Part shown: piece by piece, positions 43,381 through 50,761 of the stretch
Numbering within the stretch: position 1 is the stretch's first letter
Layout of the letters: every line of letters starts with the position of its first letter
NCBI GenBank assembly: GCA_047947185.1
Contig: CP170502.1
Coordinates: 2,542,001-2,606,000, forward strand
Direction of reading: 5' to 3'
Length of the DNA: 64,000 nucleotides
Source: JANQJA01 sp047947185
GTDB taxonomy: Bacteria; Pseudomonadota; Gammaproteobacteria; Pseudomonadales; Azotimanducaceae
The notes under the pieces: generated by a model
What the model saw: the letters and a program-made list of their open reading frames with translations, nothing else
Databases searched by the model: none
What the model was told of the DNA's origin: nothing
Translations under genes and position numbers: made by a program

Positions 43381-44317
43381 AACTGAAAATTTGACAAAAC
43401 ACTTCAAGATCGGGCGCGACACCCTGCACGCGGTCGACGGTATCAGCCTGACAATCAATGAAAACGAGATTATGGGCCTGGTGGGTGAAAGTGGCTCGGG
43501 CAAGTCCACGTTCGGCAAAACCCTGATTGGGCTGCACGCACGAACCAGTGGTGAGGCGTTTTTCCGCGACCAGCCGCTGCCCGCGGTATTCAGCGCCGAG
43601 GATCACCTGAAGTATTCCCAGGAACTGCAGATGATCTTTCAGGACCCTTATTCCTCACTGAACCCTCGCATGACCATCCTGGACGTGGTCGGTGAAGGCC
43701 TGTTTATCCAGGGAAAATACTCACGCAACGAGATCCGTGACCGGGTTGCAGCCTGGCTGGAACGGGTGGGCCTGAACGCCGACCACATGTCGCGCTATCC
43801 CCATGAGTTTTCCGGCGGCCAGCGGCAACGCATCGGTATTGCCCGCGCCATGATTATTGAACCGCGTTTTGTCGTATGTGACGAACCCATCTCGGCGCTT
43901 GATGTCTCCGTTCAGGCGCAGGTCATCAACCTGCTCAACGACCTGAAAGAGTCCATGGGCCTCACCCTGCTGTTTATCGCACACGACCTTTCGATGGTGC
44001 GCTACGTCTCCGATCGCATGTCCGTGATGTACCTGGGGGCCGTGGTTGAATCAGGCCCCTCCAACGATGTTTTTTTCCGGCCCAGGCATCCCTATACAGA
44101 ACTCCTGATTGAGTCCAACCCCGAACCCGATCCCAGGCTGGAAAGAACGCGGGAGTTTCGGCCCATCAAGGGAGAAATCACTTCCCCGGTAAACATCAAG
44201 GCAGGTTGCCGGTTTGCTGATCGCTGCCCGAAGGTCATGGACCGGTGCCGCACGGAAACGCCGAAGAACATCCTGGTCTCCGACCGGCATACAGTCGCCT
44301 GCCACCTGTTCGACTAG
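43370..44317 (+). CDS. oppF: Oligopeptide ABC transporter ATPase OppF
   Basis: A 315-residue ATPase. The chosen GTG at 43370 has a GGTGGAG site 6 nt upstream and gives MLVRTENLTKHFKIG, the usual OppF start; an ATG at 43328 would lengthen it. Walker A is VGESGSGKSTFGKT, the signature is FSGGQRQRIGIARAM, Walker B is VVCDEPISALDVS. The Cys-rich tail CRFADRCPKVMDRC is present. Confidence 0.94.
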   Translation: MLVRTENLTKHFKIGRDTLHAVDGISLTINENEIMGLVGESGSGKSTFGKTLIGLHARTSGEAFFRDQPLPAVFSAEDHLKYSQELQMIFQDPYSSLNPRMTILDVVGEGLFIQGKYSRNEIRDRVAAWLERVGLNADHMSRYPHEFSGGQRQRIGIARAMIIEPRFVVCDEPISALDVSVQAQVINLLNDLKESMGLTLLFIAHDLSMVRYVSDRMSVMYLGAVVESGPSNDVFFRPRHPYTELLIESNPEPDPRLERTREFRPIKGEITSPVNIKAGCRFADRCPKVMDRCRTETPKNILVSDRHTVACHLFD

Positions 44318-44553
44318 CAGGCAGCTTGCACCGGATCTGACGTAATCCGATGGCTAGCGCAGGCTGATCAGTTCGAACGCCTGTGCGGCCAGGTGACCAC
44401 GCGGGCTTTAGCCCAGCCCACCGGTTCACAAGCCGGACACCGGCATGTTAACCTTCCCCTACATTCTTTTTGCCCTCTCTGCCGGAATCCCCTGGGATAC
44501 CGTCTTCTCGCTATTCGCGAGCACCATTTTCAAATACCAACAGGAGCAGTTCC

Positions 44554-45006
44554 ATGAAGATCGCAGGTCAATGCGTTGTCAGTATTCATTACACCGTAAG
44601 CAGCAACGGCATGGAGGTTGATTCCTCCCGTGGCAAGGACCCGCTGACCTACCTGCACGGCACTGGCGGCCTGATTCCCGGCCTTGAACAGGCACTGGAA
44701 GGCAGCGTGGCCGGCGACAGTATGGTGGTTGATATAGCACCGGAAGACGCCTACGGACCGGTCAATGAGGACCTGATCCAGCAGGTGCCGATCAGCGCTT
44801 TTGCCGGCGTTGAGAAAGTTGAGCCCGGCATGCAGTTCCAGGCCACCGGAAACAATGGCGCGGTACAAAACATCATGGTGGTCGGCGTTGAAGACGAGAC
44901 TGTCACCATTGATGCCAACCATCCACTGGCGGGCCAGGCGTTGCACTTTGAGGTTGAAGTTGCCAGCGTGCGCGAGGCCACCAGCGAAGAACTGCAGCAA
45001 CAATAG
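44554..45006 (+). CDS. slyD: FKBP-type peptidyl-prolyl isomerase SlyD-like
   Basis: A 150-residue SlyD-group isomerase with VVSIHYTVSSNGMEVDSS, LTYLHGTGGLIPGLEQAL, an insert-in-flap domain and IDANHPLAGQALHFEVEV. The His/Cys-rich metal-binding tail of E. coli SlyD is missing; the protein ends EELQQQ. The ATG has a CAGGAG site. It is the second SlyD/FkpB-type protein in the window. The preceding 236 bp hold no gene I can support. Confidence 0.9.
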   Translation: MKIAGQCVVSIHYTVSSNGMEVDSSRGKDPLTYLHGTGGLIPGLEQALEGSVAGDSMVVDIAPEDAYGPVNEDLIQQVPISAFAGVEKVEPGMQFQATGNNGAVQNIMVVGVEDETVTIDANHPLAGQALHFEVEVASVREATSEELQQQ

Positions 45007-45057
45007 TCCGCAGTAGAACCAGTCCCGGGAGCAGCGGTCTCCCGGACACGCCTGGCG

Positions 45058-45600
45058 CTAGAGCCACCCGGCAGTCTTGTTGACCATACGCGTTATGGAT
45101 TCTTCGGTTGTGTACCGGGTCATCTCGGCGAGCGCAATCCACTTCAGGTCGTGGGATTCATCACTGACGGTGAAGGCCAGGTCCCTGGTGGCCTGAATCA
45201 GGAACCGGCAGTCGTAATGGAAGTGTTTCGGCTCATCACCACGTGCCGGGATGGCGTGGATATCAATGTCGAAAATCTCGGGGGAAACCAGGCGCAGGCT
45301 ATCAAGTCCGGATTCTTCTTCAGCCTCGCGCATGGCCACTGCCGCAATATCCGGGTCACCATCAGCGTGGCCGCCAAGCTGCACCCAGATATTCAGCTTG
45401 CGATGGTGCGTCAGCAGTGCGCGGGTGCCCGTCGCGTCAACAATCCAGGCGGAACCCGTGACATGGCCCACCAGCAGTTCGCGAAAGAAACACCTGGGAT
45501 CTGACTGGACAAAAGTTCGAATACGCGCAACGGTTTCCGATTCCTGCGGATACCTGGCTTCGTAGGTGTCGAACAGGGACAGTATCGCCTGGCGATGCAT
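45058..45600 (-). CDS. Nudix hydrolase
   Basis: A 180-residue Nudix-fold protein. The box lies near residue 76: GGHADGDPDIAAVAMREAEEESGL, where the REAEEESG core is intact but the first conserved Glu is replaced by Asp. It probably cleaves a nucleoside diphosphate derivative; the substrate is unknown. The start is 4 bp after the cobT stop, so it is likely translated from the cobS-cobT transcript. Confidence 0.85.
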   Translation of the reverse strand: MHRQAILSLFDTYEARYPQESETVARIRTFVQSDPRCFFRELLVGHVTGSAWIVDATGTRALLTHHRKLNIWVQLGGHADGDPDIAAVAMREAEEESGLDSLRLVSPEIFDIDIHAIPARGDEPKHFHYDCRFLIQATRDLAFTVSDESHDLKWIALAEMTRYTTEESITRMVNKTAGWL

Positions 45601-45604
45601 CGGG

Positions 45605-47449
45605 TCAGATGGCTTCCTGGTTACGCACCGGTGGCAGATTCCGGTTGGACGCCTCATCAAACAGGTCCGCAAGCTGTTCAATCATGGCATCCCCAAGTTG
45701 CTCGGCATCGGTAATGGTCACCGCCCGGCGATAGTGGTGGGTGACGTCATGGCCAATACCAATGGCCACCAGTTCAACTGGCGAGTGATTTTCGATCCTG
45801 TCGATCGCGTACTTCAGGTGCTGCTCAAGATAATTGCTCGGGTTCACCAGCAGGGTACTGTTGTCCACCGGCAGACCGTCCGAGATTACCATCAGGATCT
45901 TGCGATCCTCCGGGCGCCCCACTATGCGGTTGTGCGCCCAGAGCAGGGCCTCACCATCGATGTTTTCTTTCAACAACTCCTCACGCATCATGAGCCCGAG
46001 GTTACCGCGCGCACGACGCCACTGGGCATCAGCCGACTTGTAGATGATATGGCGCAGGTCATTCAGGCGACCCGGGTGCGTGGGTTTACCCTGCTGCAGC
46101 CACATTTCTCGGGACTGTCCGCCACGCCAGGCGCGCGTGGTGAACCCCAGGATCTCCACCTTGACCGCACAGCGCTCAAGTGTTCGCCCCAGGATGTCAG
46201 CACACATGGCGGCAATGGTAATGGACCGGCCCCGCATTGACCCGCTGCTGTCAATCAATAACGATACAACCGTGTCGCGGAACTTCATGTCTTTCTCGCG
46301 TTTGAAGGCCAGCGGGCTGAATGGATCCATGATGATGGAAGGCAGGCGCGACGTATCCAGCATGCCCTCTTCCTGATCGAACTCCCAGGTGCGGTTCTGT
46401 TGCGCCATCAGCTTTCGCTGCAGGCGATTGGCCAGTTTGCTGATCACCACCTGCGAGTTCTGCAGGTGTTTGTCCAGTATGCCCCGCAGCCGTTCAAGCT
46501 CCGCCGGCTCACAGAGTTCACTGGCGACAACCGTTTCATCAAACAGGGTGGTAAATGCCTTGTACTCAATTTCTTTCGGGCGATTCCAGTTCTGGTGCAT
46601 GTCCATTTCAGGGGGTGCACCGGCTTCATCCTGGTCACCATCCGCTTCTGCCATGTCCATGGCTTCCATGTCGACGGGGACTTCACCTTCGATGGCATCT
46701 GCCATGTCTGCATCACCGGCAGATTCCTGGTCAGACATTTCGCTGCCGGCTTCAGACTCCATTTCCTCCGACTGCTCTTCCATGTCTTCACTGTCACCCT
46801 CGCCGCTGTCTTCACCCCATTCCTCAGCAAGCCCAAGGTTAGTGATCATTTCCCTGGCGAGTTTTGAAAACGCCTCCTGGTCGAACAGCACGTCTTCAAG
46901 ACGCTCAAACTGCTCGCCCAGCACCTCGTCGATGTAGTCACGCCACTGGTCAACCACCGGTACAGCCGAGGGCGGCAGGGGTATACCCATCAGCCGCTCC
47001 CTGATCAACATTCCGACGGCATCACCGAGGGGCGCCTGCTTCTGGTTTTCGATCCGGTCAAACCCGTGGTTGACACAATACTGCTCAAGCTCTGCCGTGA
47101 GATTCTGCCCCACCCCTTTCATCAGGTAGCTGCCAATCGAGGCGAGGCGTGCTTCCTCAACCTGGTCGTAGACTTCCTGGGCAATTCCCGAGGCAGGTCG
47201 GCGCCCACGATGAAAAGCATCGTCATGGAAGCGCATGCGCAGGGCAAACTTGTCCGCGGTACCGCGAAGGGCAGCAAGTTCATCGCTGGACAGGTTGGGT
47301 TCAGGCAGGGGCACACGCGCACGGTTACCCTGCAGATAGGGTTTGCCGCGCCCGAAACTTACTGTCAGCTCCTCATTGCCGGATATTGCCCGCATGGTGG
47401 AAGAGACAGCTTGCTTGAACAGTTCCGTCGGATCGTCGATTTGCGTCAA
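45605..47449 (-). CDS. cobT: CobT-like VWA protein (cobaltochelatase subunit family)
   Basis: A 614-residue protein close in length to aerobic cobaltochelatase CobT. The N-terminal domain (about 1-210) has VSFGRGKPYLQG and RMRFHDDAFH. A very acidic Glu/Asp/Met-rich region covers about 215-290. The C-terminal VWA domain has LLIDSSGSMRGRSITIAA (MIDAS) near residue 395 and VISDGLPVDNS. It starts at a TTG with a GGAG site, just after a hairpin following cobS. No cobN or other cobalamin genes lie nearby. Confidence 0.85.
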   Translation of the reverse strand: MTQIDDPTELFKQAVSSTMRAISGNEELTVSFGRGKPYLQGNRARVPLPEPNLSSDELAALRGTADKFALRMRFHDDAFHRGRRPASGIAQEVYDQVEEARLASIGSYLMKGVGQNLTAELEQYCVNHGFDRIENQKQAPLGDAVGMLIRERLMGIPLPPSAVPVVDQWRDYIDEVLGEQFERLEDVLFDQEAFSKLAREMITNLGLAEEWGEDSGEGDSEDMEEQSEEMESEAGSEMSDQESAGDADMADAIEGEVPVDMEAMDMAEADGDQDEAGAPPEMDMHQNWNRPKEIEYKAFTTLFDETVVASELCEPAELERLRGILDKHLQNSQVVISKLANRLQRKLMAQQNRTWEFDQEEGMLDTSRLPSIIMDPFSPLAFKREKDMKFRDTVVSLLIDSSGSMRGRSITIAAMCADILGRTLERCAVKVEILGFTTRAWRGGQSREMWLQQGKPTHPGRLNDLRHIIYKSADAQWRRARGNLGLMMREELLKENIDGEALLWAHNRIVGRPEDRKILMVISDGLPVDNSTLLVNPSNYLEQHLKYAIDRIENHSPVELVAIGIGHDVTHHYRRAVTITDAEQLGDAMIEQLADLFDEASNRNLPPVRNQEAI

Positions 47450-47460
47450 AATTGCACTCC

Positions 47461-47480
47461 AATCCCGCCCTGGCGGGATT
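47461..47480. promoter_or_regulatory. Perfect 9-bp hairpin between cobS and cobT
   Basis: AATCCCGCC and GGCGGGATT are separated by only two bases. It lies 17 bp after the cobS stop and 11 bp upstream of the cobT TTG start. There is no T run, so it probably tunes mRNA stability or translation of cobT rather than ending transcription. Confidence 0.6.
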
Positions 47481-47497
47481 GCGCCACAGAGGCGCGC

Positions 47498-48478
47498 TTA
47501 GGCCAGCACGACTTTGGAAGAAGATTCCGGCAGGTCTTCACCCATACAGCGCTGATAGTATTCCGCCACAATGGCCCGCTCGGTTTCATCACACTTGTTC
47601 AGGAACGTCAGCCTGAACGCAAAGCCGAAATCGCCGAAGATGCGGGCATTTTCTGCCCACATGATGACGGTCCTGGGTGACATCACAATGGAGATATCGC
47701 CGTTGATGAAGCCCTGCCTCGTCAGGTCAGCAACTGACACCATGTTGGATATGGTCTTGCGCGGCAGATCAGGCAGCTTGGCCGCAATAATGTCCTCTTC
47801 CTTGTCGTGCGCAAGATAGTTGAGGGTGGTGACGATGTTCCACCGGTCCATCTGGCCCTGGTTAATCTGCTGGGTACCATGATAGAGACCCGTGGGGTCA
47901 CCCAACCCGATGGTGTTCGTGGTCGCAAACAGCCGGAACGACGGATGGGGGCTGATCACCTTGCTCTGGTCCAGCAGGGTCAGTTTGCCTTCCACTTCAA
48001 GCACACGCTGGATGACAAACATCACGTCCGGTCGGCCCGCATCGTACTCATCAAACACCAGGGCACAGGCACGCTGCAATGCCCAGGGCAGGAGACCTTC
48101 CTTGAACTCGGTTACCTGCTGGCCATCCTGCAGCACAATGGCATCTTTACCAACCAGGTCAATCCGGCTTACGTGGCTATCCAGGTTGATACGGATACAG
48201 GGCCAGTTCAGGCGCGCCGCAACCTGTTCAACATGGGTCGATTTACCCGTGCCATGATAACCCTGCACCATCACCCGGCGGTTGTGGGCAAAGCCCGCCA
48301 GGATTGCGAGGGTGGTCTCGTGGTTAAACAGGTAGCTGTCGTCCACTGCCGGCACATGATCCGTCCGCCGCGAAAACGCGGGCACCTTGAGATCAATGTC
48401 CAGACCGAACGCTTCGCGGACGTCTACTTGTGTGTCGGGTATCCCGCTACCCTCAAGGGCGTTACCTGTCTCTGCCAT
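47498..48478 (-). CDS. cobS: CobS-like AAA+ ATPase (cobaltochelatase subunit family)
   Basis: A 326-residue AAA+ protein of the CobS type. Walker A is MVQGYHGTGKSTHVEQ near residue 69, Walker B is ALVFDEYDAGRPDVMF near 139, and the sensor motif is FRLFATTNTIGLGDPTGLYHG near 183. In cobalamin synthesis CobS and CobT form the ATPase part of cobaltochelatase with CobN. No CobN is seen here, so another chelatase or remodelling role is possible. It is first in a cobS-cobT-Nudix operon. Confidence 0.88.
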   Translation of the reverse strand: MAETGNALEGSGIPDTQVDVREAFGLDIDLKVPAFSRRTDHVPAVDDSYLFNHETTLAILAGFAHNRRVMVQGYHGTGKSTHVEQVAARLNWPCIRINLDSHVSRIDLVGKDAIVLQDGQQVTEFKEGLLPWALQRACALVFDEYDAGRPDVMFVIQRVLEVEGKLTLLDQSKVISPHPSFRLFATTNTIGLGDPTGLYHGTQQINQGQMDRWNIVTTLNYLAHDKEEDIIAAKLPDLPRKTISNMVSVADLTRQGFINGDISIVMSPRTVIMWAENARIFGDFGFAFRLTFLNKCDETERAIVAEYYQRCMGEDLPESSSKVVLA

Positions 48479-48653
48479 GCTCTTTACTGCCTGTTGCTGC
48501 GGCTGAATGGGGGAGCCAAGGATAGCGACATTGGGGGCAAAATTCCATCATCAGGAAGCGGGGTTGGCGGCGACCACGGGGGCGGGGTAAAGTGCCCCGG
48601 ACATCTACGCATTCACTGTTGCTGGCTTCCCGGCAACAAACACAGGACACAAG

Positions 48654-49202
48654 ATGGCAATTGTCTACATTGTTCGACACGGCCGGGCGGCCGCCTCTTT
48701 TACCGATGACCTGGATCCGGGCCTGGATGACCTGGGCCGGCAGCAGGCCCTGGCCGCCTGTCAAACCCTGGCTGAACTGACGCCGCTTGAGTTGCGGTCA
48801 AGCCCGCTCAAACGGGCACTTGAAACCGGTGCACCGCTGGCCGCCATGCTGGATCAGCCGCTGGTACCTGTACACCGGTTTGCCGAGATACCCTCGCCGG
48901 GCCTTTCGCTTGAGGCTCGCGGGCCCTGGCTGCGCCAGGTGATGCAGGGCAACTGGCACGAACAGTCAGATGCACTCACCAGGTGGTACGAGGACCTTGT
49001 GAATTGCCTGAAAGCAATCAAGGTAGATACCGCTATCTTTTCCCACTTTGTGGCAATCAACGCCGCTGTGGGTGCCGCCGAGCAGAGCGACCGGGTGCTG
49101 ATGTTTCGACCCGATAATGGCTCTATTACACGTATAGAGGTGGACAACGGGTCCCTGTCACTGATTGAGCGTGGCGCCGAGGCCAGCACACACATCAACT
49201 GA
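48654..49202 (+). CDS. Histidine phosphatase family protein
   Basis: A 182-residue phosphoglycerate-mutase-fold phosphatase. The catalytic motif is VYIVRHGRAA at residues 4-13, with LRSSPLKRALETGAPLA and IFSHFVAINAAVG supplying further active-site residues. The physiological substrate is unknown. It is divergent from cobS and convergent with holA. Confidence 0.85.
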   Translation: MAIVYIVRHGRAAASFTDDLDPGLDDLGRQQALAACQTLAELTPLELRSSPLKRALETGAPLAAMLDQPLVPVHRFAEIPSPGLSLEARGPWLRQVMQGNWHEQSDALTRWYEDLVNCLKAIKVDTAIFSHFVAINAAVGAAEQSDRVLMFRPDNGSITRIEVDNGSLSLIERGAEASTHIN

Positions 49203-49221
49203 GGGTTACAAATCCCGGAGA

Positions 49222-50250
49222 CTAACTGGCCAGGCGCCGAATCACCGGCTTGCCGGCCAGCGCGAGAACAACATCTTCAACCAGCGCCCAGGGATCACCG
49301 ACACCTATCCCCTTGACCATCTGGTCTGCCTGCGCCACCTGTTGTTGCAGGTGGTTGAACGTGGCAGCCTTGTGGGCACGCAGGCATCTGGACACCACGG
49401 CCTTGCGGTTACCCCAGACCCGCCCTGCCTGCATGGCGGCATCGGGTGACTGGCCGTTCCTGATCTTCTGGGCCATTTCGGCGAGGGAGCGTAGTTCCCG
49501 TCCCAGCATGATGGTCACGTAAAGCACTTCCGCACTCTCTGCCTGCAGGCCGCGAACGATCTTCAGAGTGCGGGCGGGGTCCTGCGAGAGCGCGGCATCA
49601 ATCAGGGCAAAAACATCATACCTGGACGAATCAGCCACCCCCTCAAGGATGTGCTCCAGGGTAATATGGCTATCCGCGCTGATGATCCTGAGTCGCTCAA
49701 TTTCCTGGATGGCGGCAAGCAGATTCCCTTCAATACGGTCGACCAGCGCGTCTATGGCATCCCGGTCCAGCCGCAGCCCGGCGCGGGTTGCCCGGGTTGC
49801 AATCCAGCGATGCATCTGGGCCACGGGCACCGGCCAGACCTGCACAAACACCCCCGCCTGATCCAGTGCCTTGAACCAGGCGGACTTCTGGGTTGCCCCG
49901 TCAAGCTTGGCAGTCACCAGCAACAGGACGGTGCCCTCGGACAGGTGGTCCACGCAGGTTTTCAGCGCTTCTGCACCTTTTGCCCCAGGTTTGCCGCTGG
50001 GCATCCGGACCTCAAGCAGTTTCTGCTCGGCAAAAAGACTCATGGAATTGGCGCTGAACAGGACCTGTTCCCAGTCAAAACTGGCATCCGCGTGGAACAG
50101 TTCGCGCTCCTGGTATCCCGCCTTGCGCAGACCCGCCCTGATTTCATCACAGGTCTCCTGCACCAGCAGGGGCTCGTCACCACTGACCACGTAAACCGGC
50201 GCTATGCGCCGCGCCAGTTCGAGTCCGAGCTTCTCGGGGGCAACTTTCAC
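49222..50250 (-). CDS. holA: DNA polymerase III delta subunit
   Basis: A 342-residue clamp-loader subunit with a GTG start overlapping the lptE stop by 4 bp. The N-terminal region has VYVVSGDEPLLVQETCDEIR; the middle has FVQVWPVPVAQMHRWIATRA; the C-terminal domain has VSRCLRAHKAATFNHLQQQVAQAD. It opens the beta clamp during loading. The leuS-lptE-holA order is standard. Confidence 0.93.
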   Translation of the reverse strand: MKVAPEKLGLELARRIAPVYVVSGDEPLLVQETCDEIRAGLRKAGYQERELFHADASFDWEQVLFSANSMSLFAEQKLLEVRMPSGKPGAKGAEALKTCVDHLSEGTVLLLVTAKLDGATQKSAWFKALDQAGVFVQVWPVPVAQMHRWIATRATRAGLRLDRDAIDALVDRIEGNLLAAIQEIERLRIISADSHITLEHILEGVADSSRYDVFALIDAALSQDPARTLKIVRGLQAESAEVLYVTIMLGRELRSLAEMAQKIRNGQSPDAAMQAGRVWGNRKAVVSRCLRAHKAATFNHLQQQVAQADQMVKGIGVGDPWALVEDVVLALAGKPVIRRLAS

Positions 50251-50756
50251 CGGGTTTGATCCCCGGGTGCAATAGCCGCGGAAACCCGACGGACCAACTG
50301 GCTTGCAAGGTCCCGCCGCATTTCCCGGATCAACAGTTCTTCTTCTGCCGAGTTGCCAACCAGGCTCGTATTGTCAAACGAATAGATTCGCTCAACACTG
50401 AGCGACGTCTCAGCCAGCAGCGGCGCACCACTTTTATCGAGCACCCGGAACTGCAGTACAAGTTGCAATTCCAGTTCCGACACGCTGATCTGGCCGGAGG
50501 TCCCGATGGGACGGCGCTGCAGTTGTTCGGACAGGAGTTCCAGCGTGTAGGGTGCCTCGGACGGGGAGCGGATGTCCGCACCGGCCTGGGACAGGGTTCG
50601 CACAACCTCGTCTTCGATATCCGCAACCCGGCTGCTGGCAATCACGGCAATAGCATCCAGGTCAAGGCTGGCACCGCTGGTACCGCGCAGGTGAAAACCA
50701 CAGCCTGTCACCTGGAAGAGCAGAACCATGAAGACAAGCGGGGTTCGCAGGTTCAT
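50247..50756 (-). CDS. lptE: LPS-assembly lipoprotein LptE
   Basis: A 169-residue outer-membrane lipoprotein. The ATG at 50756 gives a signal peptide ending FQVTG|C, a lipobox; the lipidated Cys is followed by GFHLRG, the usual LptE start. LptE plugs the LptD barrel for LPS insertion. It lies 5 bp after leuS and overlaps holA by 4 bp. Confidence 0.92.
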   Translation of the reverse strand: MNLRTPLVFMVLLFQVTGCGFHLRGTSGASLDLDAIAVIASSRVADIEDEVVRTLSQAGADIRSPSEAPYTLELLSEQLQRRPIGTSGQISVSELELQLVLQFRVLDKSGAPLLAETSLSVERIYSFDNTSLVGNSAEEELLIREMRRDLASQLVRRVSAAIAPGDQTR

Positions 50757-50761
50757 CAGGC

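Noticed and set aside
44318..44553. Possible RNA gene between oppF and slyD
   Set aside because: Only short imperfect inverted repeats are present; no tRNA fold or known riboswitch is seen.
45010..45060. Hairpin after slyD as a terminator
   Set aside because: CCGGGAG/CTCCCGG gives a 7-bp stem but no T run follows, so termination is not supported.
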